Positions 6,199 through 13,820 of a stretch of 15,293 bases of DNA are shown one piece after another. A program made the position numbers and the translations under genes. The number at the start of each line of letters is the position of its first letter. Within the stretch, counting starts at the first letter, position 1. This stretch comes from an uncultured Sphingomonadales bacterium (GTDB lineage: Bacteria; Pseudomonadota; Alphaproteobacteria; Sphingomonadales; Sphingomonadaceae). The stretch lies in assembly GCA_903893935.1 (NCBI GenBank), contig CAITOD010000290.1:1-15293 (forward strand), read 5' to 3'. The notes beneath the pieces are model-generated. The model was not told the DNA's origin, ran no database searches, and saw only the letters and a list, made by a program, of their open reading frames with translations.

Positions 6199-7182
6199 TC
6201 ACACGACGGGGGGCGCCGTACCCCCGTCGTGTTTGTCTGCCTTGCGTCGGCCCAGGCGCATGCCCACTTCCAGCCGCGCGCGCAGCTGCGTGTAATAGGC
6301 GTCGAGAAAGGCGCGTTCGTCGCCCCCGCCGCTGGTCCAGCCGATCTTGGCGCAGATCGCCTGTGCGACTTCGACCAGCGCATCGTCGCGGTTGTCGCGC
6401 AGCACGCGTTCGAGCACTTGCAGCTCGTATTCGCCGTAAACCGCCAGTTCCGCCTCGCTGAAGCGGTATTGCGCGCCGGTCACCATGCTTACGCTGCGCG
6501 CGCCCTGGCCCACCGACATCGCGCTGCCGAGCTTGCGGCGCGGGGTTTCGACCACCCATGTGCCGGCGATCACATCACCGCAGCGCAAACCATCGCGGTT
6601 GAAGAATGGAAACAGCGCAAACACCCCGAACCACACCAGCGCGGCCCAGCCTGCGAGCGTGGTATCGGTCCCGGCCGTGACCGCGCCGCCGACGAACACC
6701 ACCGGCATGAACAGTTCGATATCGCGCAGCAGATTGCGCGCGATCACGGCCTCGGCGGTCAGCCGCGCCGCGCTGCCATCGCGCGCCGGCCGAGCGGCGA
6801 TGCGGATGCCGACCAGCCGCTTGCCCGGGGTGGCCCCGCGCGGGCCGAGTTCAAACCACAGGAACCACGCGCTGCGCGCAAGAAACACCAGGATGATGCC
6901 AATCACGGCCAGCGCTTCCATCATCTCGCTGGCGGGGCTGCCCGGGGTCTTGTCGAGCTTGTCGATGCCGATTGCCCAGGCGATCAGCAAAATCAGCAGC
7001 ACAGCGGCATAGAGCCCGAACATGATGATCGACAGATCGATCAGCAACGCGCCGAGGCGCGCGCTGGTCATCGCGAGTGTCAGCGGCAGCCGCAGGCCCT
7101 CGGCGGTCAGGATCACCCGCTGGCGCCGGTCTTGCGCGCTTTGCCCGGATCGTGCGCCGCGTCGGCGGGGCCACCATGCCAT
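6199..7182 (-). CDS. RDD family membrane protein with C-terminal soluble domain
   Basis: This 327-residue inner-membrane protein is the last gene of the six-gene MoxR/DUF58 operon. The RDD core (about 40-215) has the defining pattern: R42 with D49 in TM1 (ARLGALLIDLSIIMFG), then TM2 around 88-110, the loop GPRGATPGKRLVGIRI (113-128), and two further hydrophobic segments at about 157-170 and 176-194. They are followed by DGLRCGDVIAGTWVV (197-211). A charged, non-membrane tail of about 110 residues (218-327) is likely cytoplasmic. It carries an E-rich helical stretch, YGEYELQVLERVLRDNRDDA (249-268), and a basic segment near the end (GRRKADK, 311-317). The ATG overlaps the preceding stop by one base (TGATG). 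RDD proteins have been linked to transport and ion homeostasis, but no function is firm here. Confidence 0.88.
   Translation of the reverse strand: MAWWPRRRGARSGQSAQDRRQRVILTAEGLRLPLTLAMTSARLGALLIDLSIIMFGLYAAVLLILLIAWAIGIDKLDKTPGSPASEMMEALAVIGIILVFLARSAWFLWFELGPRGATPGKRLVGIRIAARPARDGSAARLTAEAVIARNLLRDIELFMPVVFVGGAVTAGTDTTLAGWAALVWFGVFALFPFFNRDGLRCGDVIAGTWVVETPRRKLGSAMSVGQGARSVSMVTGAQYRFSEAELAVYGEYELQVLERVLRDNRDDALVEVAQAICAKIGWTSGGGDERAFLDAYYTQLRARLEVGMRLGRRKADKHDGGTAPPVV
6201..6234 (+). terminator. Rho-independent-type terminator inside the 3' end of the convergent RDD gene
   Basis: A perfect 12-bp stem has ACACGACGGGGG (6201-6212) paired with CCCCCGTCGTGT (6221-6232), with an 8-nt loop. On the plus strand it is followed by a short T-containing tail (TTTGTCT). 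It starts 7 nt after the stop of the secreted-protein gene. It overlaps the coding end of the RDD gene, so the stem also encodes that protein's C-terminal residues. No T-tract follows it on the minus strand. The stem is certain; termination strength is inferred because the T-run is short. Confidence 0.7.
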
Positions 7183-8234
7183 CAGCGGCGCTCCCCGGCT
7201 TTGCCAAAGGCGAAGAAATAGACCAGCCACCACACCAGCATCGCGCCGCCCAGCGCGAGCCGCGGCGCGGTCGCGTTGATCAGCTGGCGCGCATAAGCTT
7301 CGAGCAGCCCGGCGACGACCAGCATCAGCACCACCCCGGTCATCACCGTCGCGGTGCGTCGCCCCGCTTCGGCCGCCGCATCGAGCACCGCGCGTTGCCC
7401 GGGAAAGGCCATTGAGCGGCCGATGTGAATGCCCGAGGCGCCCGCCAGCATCAGCGCGAACAGTTCGGTCGTGCCATGCACCGACAGCCAGCCGATCAGT
7501 TCGAGCATGAGCCCCTGCCCGTGATAGAGCCACAACAGTGCCCCCAAAGGCGCGGTGTTGTGGATCACCAGCAGGATCGACGGCAGCCCGAAGGCAAAGC
7601 CGAGCGCGAAGCACAGGATCGAGACTTGTGCGTTGTTGCTGAACAGATAGGCGGCAAACACCGAAAAAGCCTCGCGATGCGTGGTGCCGAACAGCGATTG
7701 ATAGAGCGCGGCGCGGCTGGCGCCCGGCACGCGCACATCGCCGGGCTCGGCCGGCACGAGCGCATAATACCAGTCGGGATTGCCCGCAACGAGCAGCCAG
7801 CCGATCACCGTGCCCGCGACCATCAGCGCGAGCGTGATCGCGATGTCGGGCCCGATCGCGCGCACCGCAGCGCTCCACCCGCCGCCGAAAAAGCGCCGCG
7901 CCCAGCCGCGAAAGCCGAGTTCGGGGCCATAGACGACAAACCACGCACGTTGCGCCAGCCCTTCGAGATAAGCGAGCGTGGCCGCATCGAGCGTGGTGTC
8001 GCGCGCGACCGCAAGGCTCGAGACCACCATGCGATAGAGCACCGGCAGCGCCATCAGATCGGCATCGCTGATCGCGCCGATCCGCCCCGCCTCGATCCGC
8101 ACCACGATCGCTTCGAGCCGCCGCCAATCTGCCTCGCGTTCGAGCCGGAAGCGGTCGGAGCGGAGGGTCGCCTGTTCGGCCGCCGCAATCGCCGCGTCAT
8201 CGCGTCTGGAAAACCAGCTGGAAAGCGTGCTCAT
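7182..8234 (-). CDS. Stage II sporulation protein M (SpoIIM)-family integral membrane protein
   Basis: This 350-residue protein has a soluble, charged N-terminal region (about 1-125) followed by roughly six membrane segments (about 129-150, 188-200, 204-224, 228-250, 255-275, 295-315 and 325-345, not all certain). The SpoIIM signature is clear: SNNAQVSILCFALGFAFGLP (199-218) followed by LLVIHNTAPLGA (221-232) and the late motif HGTTELFALMLAGASGIHIG (253-272). The ATG at 8234 overlaps the DUF58 stop by 4 nt (ATGA). In Bacillus SpoIIM works with SpoIID/P in peptidoglycan remodelling, but non-sporulating bacteria carry this paralogue beside MoxR/DUF58 genes, where its role is unknown. It is probably the main membrane partner of the operon. 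Confidence 0.9.
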   Translation of the reverse strand: MSTLSSWFSRRDDAAIAAAEQATLRSDRFRLEREADWRRLEAIVVRIEAGRIGAISDADLMALPVLYRMVVSSLAVARDTTLDAATLAYLEGLAQRAWFVVYGPELGFRGWARRFFGGGWSAAVRAIGPDIAITLALMVAGTVIGWLLVAGNPDWYYALVPAEPGDVRVPGASRAALYQSLFGTTHREAFSVFAAYLFSNNAQVSILCFALGFAFGLPSILLVIHNTAPLGALLWLYHGQGLMLELIGWLSVHGTTELFALMLAGASGIHIGRSMAFPGQRAVLDAAAEAGRRTATVMTGVVLMLVVAGLLEAYARQLINATAPRLALGGAMLVWWLVYFFAFGKAGERR

Positions 8235-9586
8235 CCGATGCTGCCCTCGCGCTTGATCGCCAGATAGGTCTCGAGCAGGCGCGTGCCGATCGCTTCCCAC
8301 GGGGTTTCGATCACGCGCACGCCCGCCTGGCGCAGCCGGGTGAGCACCAGCGCGCGCTGGCGGATCAGGCTTTGTGCGACAACCGCGCGCGCGACATCGC
8401 CAGGGCCGCCGATCGCGGCCGAAGCCAGCCGGTCGAGATCTTCATCGCGCATCACCACGAACAGCACGCGATGCCGCTGGACCAGTCTGGCGCACATTTC
8501 GATCATCAGTTCAGCACCGGTCGGATCGCTGAAATCGGCAAACACCACGATCAGCGAACGGCGTTGCAACCGGGTCGCAAGCGTTGCCATCGCCAGCGTG
8601 AAATTGGCATCGTCGGCGGTGTAATCGAGCGCTGCGGCGGCTTCCTGCAAACGGCGGAACTGGTGCGGCGAGGTGACGAACGGGCTCATCACCAGCGGCT
8701 TGGCGGCAAAGCCGAACAGCGCGACGCGGTCTTCGGCCTTGAGCGCGACCCAGGCGGTGGTGAGGGCTGCGGTCACCGCGCGATCGATCCGCGCCAGCCC
8801 GGCGATCGGCTCGCACATCGCCTGCCCGCAATCGAACGCGAGCACGATCTGGTTGTTGCGTTCGACTTCGTGTTCGCGCGCCAGCAGCCGTGCGTGGCGC
8901 GCCGAGGCTTTCCATTCGATCCGCCGCCGGTCCATGCCCGGCTGGTATTCGGCGAGCGCCTCGAATTCGCTGCCATCGCCGCGAATGCGCCGCGCAATCA
9001 GCCCGAACGCCGCATCGCGGAGGAATATCTGCAACGCCTTGCCGCGCGCCGGTGCCAGATTGGGCCACACGCGCACCACCGCGCCCAGTGCCGTTCGGCG
9101 CTGGCGATGCGCGAGACCGAGCGGCCCCTGCCAGCGCAGCCAGCCTTGCGCGATGTGCCCGGTGCCGCGCCGCGTCGGCGCCGGGTCGGCGACGCCGTGC
9201 CACTGCCCGTCGCGCGCCGCGGCCGGCGTCAGCGCCAGATCGAGCCGTCCGCCGGGGCACAGCCGCGGGTCGGTGGCCAGCGCCACGCGCGGCCGCGTCC
9301 ACGCGCCGTGGCGCGCGAGGTGCGCCTCGACCGTGATCGCCAGCGCCTCGCCCACTTCGCCATCGCCGGGTGCCGCGACGCGAAACGCGACCATGCCGCC
9401 CGCCAGTAGCCCGTCGGCGAGCACCAGCAGCACCAGCGCGCCACCCGCCGCCGGGCCCACCGTCCAGGCCCCCGGCGCGAACGCCGCCACCACCAGCGAC
9501 GCAACCGCGAGCACGACCAGCAGCCGGATCGCGCGCGGGCTGGGCACCAGCGCGGCCCGGCGCCAGCGCAGCAAGGTGGGCCACAT
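8231..9586 (-). CDS. DUF58 (von Willebrand factor A-like) domain protein, partner of MoxR
   Basis: The product is 451 residues from the ATG at 9586. Two hydrophobic segments (about 19-38 and 44-66) anchor it, and the rest is soluble. The DUF58 signature is strong at 206-246: SEFEALAEYQPGMDRRRIEW, then KASARHARLLAREHEVERNN. It continues into a vWA-like core with strand IVLAFDCGQAM (247-257), FVTSPHQFRRLQEAAAALDY (303-322) and a later strand SLIVVFADFSD (344-354). The metal-site motif is DCGQA rather than DxSxS, so the MIDAS is degenerate. An in-frame ATG at 9592 is possible, but the GAGG at 9593-9596 directly abuts it and sits a normal 6 nt from the ATG at 9586, so I prefer the latter. DUF58 proteins commonly pair with MoxR ATPases; the client here is unknown. 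Confidence 0.9.
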   Translation of the reverse strand: MWPTLLRWRRAALVPSPRAIRLLVVLAVASLVVAAFAPGAWTVGPAAGGALVLLVLADGLLAGGMVAFRVAAPGDGEVGEALAITVEAHLARHGAWTRPRVALATDPRLCPGGRLDLALTPAAARDGQWHGVADPAPTRRGTGHIAQGWLRWQGPLGLAHRQRRTALGAVVRVWPNLAPARGKALQIFLRDAAFGLIARRIRGDGSEFEALAEYQPGMDRRRIEWKASARHARLLAREHEVERNNQIVLAFDCGQAMCEPIAGLARIDRAVTAALTTAWVALKAEDRVALFGFAAKPLVMSPFVTSPHQFRRLQEAAAALDYTADDANFTLAMATLATRLQRRSLIVVFADFSDPTGAELMIEMCARLVQRHRVLFVVMRDEDLDRLASAAIGGPGDVARAVVAQSLIRQRALVLTRLRQAGVRVIETPWEAIGTRLLETYLAIKREGSIG

Positions 9587-9594
9587 GGCCATCC

Positions 9595-10551
9595 TCAGCG
9601 CGGCGCCTCGGTGCGGGTGACCAGATCGGCGACAATCGTTTCGATCGCGCGGCCTTCGATTTCGGCGGCCGGCGACAGCAGCAGGCGATGGCGCAGCACC
9701 GCGGTTGCCAGCGCCTTGACATCGTCGGGCACGACATAATTGCGCCCGTCGAGCGCCGCGCGCGCGCGTGCCGCGCCCGCCAGCAGCACTGCGGCGCGCG
9801 GACTGGCACCCGACACCAGATCGCCGCTGTCGCGCGTCGCGCGCACCAGCCGCACGACATAATCGACAATGCTGTCAGCGAGCGTCACGGCCCCGGTGGC
9901 GGCGATCGCCGCGCTCAGCTGTTCGGCATTGGTCACCGCGCCGATCCCCAGTTCAGCGAGGCGCGGGGTGCGGTGGCCTTGCGCATAGCGCGTGACAATG
10001 CGCGCTTCCTCGTCGGCAGCGGGATAGTCGACCAGCACTTTGAACAGGAAGCGGTCGAGCTGCGCTTCGGGCAGCGGATAGACCCCTTGGCTTTCGATCG
10101 GGTTTTGCGTCGCGATCACGGTGAAACGGTCGGACAGCGCATGCGCCACGCCATCGAGCGTCACGCGGCGTTCCTGCATCGCTTCGAGCAGGGCGGCCTG
10201 CGTCTTGGGCGGGGTGCGGTTGATTTCGTCGGCGAGCAGCAGCTCGCAGAAAATCGCCCCGCGTGTCAGCGTGAACTGGCTGGTCTGGAAATTGAACAGG
10301 TTCGAGCCGAGAATATCGCCCGGCAGCAGATCGGGGGTGAACTGGATGCGCCCGAAATCGAGGCCCAAAGTGGCGGCGAAGCATTGCGCAAGCAGTGTCT
10401 TGGCGGTGCCCGGCGGGCCTTCGAGCAGCACGTGCCCGCCCGAAAACAGCGCGATCAGCAAGTGATCGATTACCGTATCCTGCCCGACAATCGCCTTGGC
10501 CACTTCGTCGCGGATCGCACGGCCAAGCGCGCGCAAGTCATCAGGTGTCAT
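9595..10551 (-). CDS. MoxR family AAA+ ATPase
   Basis: This 318-residue cytoplasmic ATPase is of the chaperone-like type that works with vWA-domain partners. Walker A is GPPGTAKT (45-52) and Walker B is LLLADEINR (104-112). The family segments [16 protein letters not shown] (71-86), ATQNP (147-151) and [13 protein letters not shown] (156-168) are all present, as is the Sensor-2 region SGASPRA (247-253). The catalytic set is intact, so it should hydrolyse ATP. A purine-rich AAGGGGG site precedes the ATG. The start overlaps the DUF4350 stop by 4 nt, and the DUF58 gene follows after 8 nt. MoxR proteins remodel or mature protein complexes; the neighbouring DUF58, SpoIIM, DUF4129 and DUF4350 proteins are the likely partners. 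Confidence 0.95.
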   Translation of the reverse strand: MTPDDLRALGRAIRDEVAKAIVGQDTVIDHLLIALFSGGHVLLEGPPGTAKTLLAQCFAATLGLDFGRIQFTPDLLPGDILGSNLFNFQTSQFTLTRGAIFCELLLADEINRTPPKTQAALLEAMQERRVTLDGVAHALSDRFTVIATQNPIESQGVYPLPEAQLDRFLFKVLVDYPAADEEARIVTRYAQGHRTPRLAELGIGAVTNAEQLSAAIAATGAVTLADSIVDYVVRLVRATRDSGDLVSGASPRAAVLLAGAARARAALDGRNYVVPDDVKALATAVLRHRLLLSPAAEIEGRAIETIVADLVTRTEAPR

Positions 10552-11951
10552 GATCCCCCTTTTCGGCTGGCATGCGCCAGCGTCGTTTCGATGTGATGCA
10601 CATGCGCTGCTTCGGCTGCAATCGCCGCCGGGCTGGTGGCTGCGGCCAGTCTGGCGACCGCTTCGCCAAACGGCGCGGTATCGGGCGCCACGCTGCGCTG
10701 GATGCGTTCGATCGCGCCATCGGTTTCCGCCACAGGGCGGCGGCGCGGCAGACCGAGCGCGGTGATCAGCCGTTCGCGCGCGGCATCGGCATAAGGTCCG
10801 GCGATCAGATGGTGGCGCCGCGCGCGCAACAGCAGCGCGCCGCCGCCCGCGACCAGCGCGAGTTTGCCCGCTGGCACGGTCGCGTCGGTGGCGCGCGCCG
10901 GGCCAAACCGCGCAAAGCCGCGCCACAGCACCCCGGCCATCGCAATGATCAGGCAGATGGTGGCCGCGAGAAACGGCGGCGAAAATGCCAGCGTCAGGAG
11001 ATTGCGCGGCGCGCCAAGCCCGGCCAGCGACAGATCGAACACCACGCGCGGCACCCCGCGCCCCGCCGTCGCCAGCACCAGCTTCTGCGCATTGAGCGCG
11101 GTCGCCTCGTTGGCCAACCCGCGGTTGTTGAGCAGATCGGGTTCGAACACGATCACCAGCGGCTGCCGGCCATATCCGTTTGCAGCGACGTCGCTGATGG
11201 CGTCTGCCGTGGCTGGATCGACGCCCGCCATCGCGTCGAGCCCGGGATAGGCCCCGCCATCGGCGATATAGCCTGCGAGCACGCGCCCGTCGCCGCTTTG
11301 CACCAGCGGCACCAGCGGATGATCGTCATCGTCGAACCCGCCGCCCGATTGCACCTGGTGATCATCGGGCAGCGGCCCGCTGGCGCCACCACCGCTGCGC
11401 CAGCCGTGGGCGGCGGTGCTGTGGGCCGTGCCCAGATGCACTCCGATGCGATCGAGCAGCCCCGGCCAAGCGGGCGTGTTCGCGGTCATGATGGTGGTCC
11501 AGCCCTGCGGCGCGCGCGGCGGCCCGAACACGCGGGCCCAGGCCTTGCCGGCCGCGTCCTGCGGCGGGCGTGGGTCTGTGCCGAGCGGAAGGGTGATCCA
11601 TTTGGGCAGGATCAGGATCGTCGGCCCGAGCCCGGCGCGCCGCGCGTCGATGATCCGGCTCAGGTCTTTGGCTTCGGTCGTGGGCAAAGGGGTCAGCACG
11701 ACCAGTTCGCGCCCGCCATTGTGCTGCGGCGCGCGGTTGAAACCCACCTGATAGCCTTCGGCGGCGAGCATCGACGCGAGCGCGGCATAGCCGGCGATAC
11801 CTTTGCCCTGGCCATGCGCGCCGCCGTTGTTGCCGGGTTGCTCGCCGGTGCCGAGCCACGCCAGCAGCACCAGAAACGCCACAAAGCCGGCGACAATCAG
11901 CGCAAACGTGCCGCGCGTGCCGAACGCGGCGGGATTTTCGGCGCGGCTCAT
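10548..11951 (-). CDS. DUF4350 domain-containing membrane protein
   Basis: The product is 467 residues. It has one N-terminal membrane segment (about 15-33), a large extracytoplasmic-type region (about 40-325), a second membrane segment (about 326-344) and a cytoplasmic tail. The domain has the GxxALxxLLxxxGxxV-like opening at 55-70 and the DUF4350-like [15 protein letters not shown] (271-285). An Asp/Gly-rich insertion at 187-211 (GGGASGP... to DDDDH) is low complexity and unusual in the middle of the domain. The stop overlaps the MoxR ATG and the start overlaps the DUF4129 stop, each by 4 nt. Proteins of this kind are found with MoxR operons, but their biochemical role is unknown. A glutamine-amidotransferase-like fold has been suggested for relatives, but I cannot confirm it here. 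Confidence 0.82.
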   Translation of the reverse strand: MSRAENPAAFGTRGTFALIVAGFVAFLVLLAWLGTGEQPGNNGGAHGQGKGIAGYAALASMLAAEGYQVGFNRAPQHNGGRELVVLTPLPTTEAKDLSRIIDARRAGLGPTILILPKWITLPLGTDPRPPQDAAGKAWARVFGPPRAPQGWTTIMTANTPAWPGLLDRIGVHLGTAHSTAAHGWRSGGGASGPLPDDHQVQSGGGFDDDDHPLVPLVQSGDGRVLAGYIADGGAYPGLDAMAGVDPATADAISDVAANGYGRQPLVIVFEPDLLNNRGLANEATALNAQKLVLATAGRGVPRVVFDLSLAGLGAPRNLLTLAFSPPFLAATICLIIAMAGVLWRGFARFGPARATDATVPAGKLALVAGGGALLLRARRHHLIAGPYADAARERLITALGLPRRRPVAETDGAIERIQRSVAPDTAPFGEAVARLAAATSPAAIAAEAAHVHHIETTLAHASRKGGS

Positions 11952-12631
11952 GCCGGCGCCCCGCGCTGCGGCACCGCAAATGCCGCGTAAGCTGCGCGCG
12001 CGCGGTCCCAGTCGGGCTGTGCCAGCGAGTCAAGCGCGTAGCGGCTGCGTTCGACTTCGCGCGCGATTACGCCGAACGCGCCGCGCGCAGATGCCGGCAG
12101 TGCGGGCAGGCGCGCAATTTCGCGCGCGGTGCTGGCCGGGGTCAGCCAGTCGGGGCGCGTTTCGGCAATATCGTCGAACGAACGGCGCAACAGCAAATGC
12201 ACCGCTTCGTCATAGCGCCCTTCGGCCGCGAGCCGGTCGGCATCGGCGAGCAGTGCGCGCGCGAGGGTGGCATCGGGCCGCCATTCGGCCGCTTCGCCAG
12301 TCGCGGCATTGCGCACCTCGCGCGCGCGCCAAATGCTCCACACCAACGCCAGCACGATCAGCCCGAGCAGCACCGGGACGCCAATCTCGATCCAGCGCCA
12401 GTACTGCACCAGCCAGCGGCCAAACGGACTGCTCCATTGGCCCAGCCACGCGATCCACCTGGCCAGCCATGCGATCAGATCGAGCAGCCATTGCGGGGGC
12501 GGGGTGGCAGGCGCGGGCCTGGGGCTGAGCGGGGTGAACTGGATATCGCCCATCGCCCGGACTTTGGCCCACGCCGCCTCGGCTGCAGGCGTCGAACCGG
12601 GGGTGGGCACGGGCTGGGTCACATGGGCCAT
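11948..12631 (-). CDS. DUF4129 domain-containing membrane protein
   Basis: The product is 227 residues. A Pro-rich N-terminus is followed by a tryptophan-rich amphipathic stretch (WLLDLIAWLARWIAWLGQW, 48-66) and a single membrane segment (about 82-101). The cytoplasmic DUF4129 domain has its signature around 126-174: ALLADADRLAAEGRYDEAVH, then LLLRRSFDDIAETRPDWLTP. It is the first gene of the six-gene operon and overlaps DUF4350 by 4 nt. The ATG at 12631 is kept because AAWAKVRAMGDIQFTPL (19-35) resembles the usual N-terminus of the family, but no Shine-Dalgarno precedes it and a hairpin fills that position. In other bacteria DUF4129 is also found fused to transglutaminase-like proteins. Function is unknown. 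Confidence 0.83.
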   Translation of the reverse strand: MAHVTQPVPTPGSTPAAEAAWAKVRAMGDIQFTPLSPRPAPATPPPQWLLDLIAWLARWIAWLGQWSSPFGRWLVQYWRWIEIGVPVLLGLIVLALVWSIWRAREVRNAATGEAAEWRPDATLARALLADADRLAAEGRYDEAVHLLLRRSFDDIAETRPDWLTPASTAREIARLPALPASARGAFGVIAREVERSRYALDSLAQPDWDRARAAYAAFAVPQRGAPA

Positions 12632-12653
12632 GCTGGCATGGGATCACGCCAGC
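12632..12653 (-). promoter_or_regulatory. 9-bp hairpin abutting the DUF4129 start codon
   Basis: On the minus strand GCTGGCGTG pairs with CATGCCAGC across an ATCC tetraloop: 9 bp with one G-U. The 3' arm ends immediately before the ATG at 12631, so it occupies the ribosome-binding position and no Shine-Dalgarno is visible. There is no T-tract, so it is not a normal intrinsic terminator for pheA. It may limit translation of the whole coupled operon or allow leaderless-type initiation; the effect is inference. Confidence 0.45.
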
Positions 12654-12691
12654 GGCAAGCGCCGCGCGCTACCCAAATGGTACAATATCAC

Positions 12692-13582
12692 TCAGCCGCG
12701 TTCGCGCGCGAGCGGATAAGTCCCCAGAATGCGCAAGTTGTTGGCAAAGAACGCCAGTTCTTCGAGCGCGAGATCGAGCGGGCGATCGCCCGGTTTGCCG
12801 ACCACATCGCAAAAGAACATCGTCGCCGAAAAGCTGGTGCCCTGCTGATAGCTTTCCAGCTTGGTCATGTTGATCGCGTTGGTGGCAAAGCCGCCGAGCG
12901 CCTTGTAAAGCGCTGCCGGAATATTGCGCACTTCGAAAATGAATGTGGTGATCGCCTCGCCGGTCAAGGCCGCCGGATCGAGTGGCTGGCGCGCCAGCCG
13001 GACAAACCGCGTGGTGTTGTCGTGCGTGTCCTCGACGTTTTCTTCCACCACATCGAGGCCGTAGAGCTCGGCGGCGATTTTGGGCGCGAGCGCTGCGAGC
13101 GTGGGATCGCCCATTTCGGCAACATGCGCCGCCGCGCCCGCGGTATCGGCGTGGCTGAGCGGGGTGATCCCTCGCGTGCGCAAATAGTGCCGCGACTGGC
13201 CAAGCGCCTGGGGATGGCTGAACGCCGCCGCGAACGGCCCTTTGCCCAACCCCATCAGGCAGTGGTGGATATCGAGAAAGCTTTCGCCGACAATCGACAG
13301 CCCGGATTCGGGCAGCAGGAAATGGATGTCGGCGACACGGCCGTGCTGCGAATTTTCGATCGGGATGATGGCAGAGCCGGCGCGGCCCTCGCGCACTGCG
13401 TCGAGCGCGTCTTCAAAGCTGAAACAGGGCAGCGGCAATCCATCGGGCACGGCTTCGGTCGCGGCACGATGCGAATTGGCGCCGGGCGCGCCCTGATAGG
13501 CGACCGCGCGGTCGGGGTCGGCGGCGGCAGCAGCGGTCATCGATTCGACAAGCGCGCGGGCGGGGGCGGGATAACTGGCCAT
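12692..13582 (-). CDS. pheA: Prephenate dehydratase (PheA), phenylalanine synthesis
   Basis: The product is 296 residues. It converts prephenate to phenylpyruvate in phenylalanine biosynthesis. The catalytic domain (about 26-205) shows AYQGAPGANSH (28-38), PIENSQHGRV (74-83), SHPQALGQS (122-130) and the essential TRF triad at 191-193 in NTTRFV. A C-terminal ACT regulatory domain (about 211-288) has NIPAALYKALGGFATNAINM (220-239) and KLESYQ (241-246), the alphaproteobacterial version of the phenylalanine-binding ESRP region. There is no chorismate-mutase domain, so it is the monofunctional enzyme. The ATG at 13582 has no clear Shine-Dalgarno, and an in-frame ATG at 13540 would remove 14 residues before AYQG. 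The DUF4129 gene follows after 60 nt on the same strand. Enzyme identity is certain; the start is moderately sure. Confidence 0.93.
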   Translation of the reverse strand: MASYPAPARALVESMTAAAAADPDRAVAYQGAPGANSHRAATEAVPDGLPLPCFSFEDALDAVREGRAGSAIIPIENSQHGRVADIHFLLPESGLSIVGESFLDIHHCLMGLGKGPFAAAFSHPQALGQSRHYLRTRGITPLSHADTAGAAAHVAEMGDPTLAALAPKIAAELYGLDVVEENVEDTHDNTTRFVRLARQPLDPAALTGEAITTFIFEVRNIPAALYKALGGFATNAINMTKLESYQQGTSFSATMFFCDVVGKPGDRPLDLALEELAFFANNLRILGTYPLARERG

Positions 13583-13615
13583 GGGGCCACGCGCTTAGGC
13601 GCCCGCGCGCCGAAC

Positions 13616-13649
13616 GACAAGCGCTGGCTGCCGACAAGCACTGGCTGCG
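13616..13649. repeat. 17-bp imperfect tandem duplication in the pheA-cytochrome intergenic region
   Basis: GACAAGCGCTGGCTGCC (13616-13632) is followed directly by GACAAGCACTGGCTGCG (13633-13649), two copies with two mismatches. An inverted repeat CTGCGC-N6-GCGCAG (13645-13662) overlaps its end. It lies in the 238-nt divergent region between pheA and the cytochrome gene. Role unknown; it could be a duplicated operator half or a replication slip. Confidence 0.6.
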
Positions 13650-13752
13650 CGAACTTGCGCAGTGCAAAAAGGGGCATGCAATGGCTCTTGCGCGGGTGCG
13701 GAGCGATCACTAGAGCGGTGCGGCGCAAATCAGGGGTGATGCTCGCTCGGCT

Positions 13753-13767
13753 TGTGAGCACTTCACA
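13753..13767. promoter_or_regulatory. TGTGA-N5-TCACA palindrome upstream of the cytochrome c gene
   Basis: The 15-bp sequence TGTGAGCACTTCACA has perfect 5-bp arms and is centred about 61 nt before the cytochrome ATG. The arms match CRP/FNR-superfamily half-sites, though the classical CRP spacing is 6, not 5. TTGTGA at 13752-13757 could double as a -35 element with a weak -10 near 13776-13782. The palindrome is seen directly; operator function is inference. Confidence 0.35.
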
Positions 13768-13820
13768 GCGACGGGATGTATCTGCGGCATTTTTGCAGCG
13801 ACAGGGATTTGGGAAAAGGC

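Noticed and set aside
7183..8127. N-terminal extension of the RDD frame, back to 8127
   Set aside because: The extension is an out-of-frame reading of the SpoIIM-family gene; the RDD protein starts at 7182 with a TGATG overlap.
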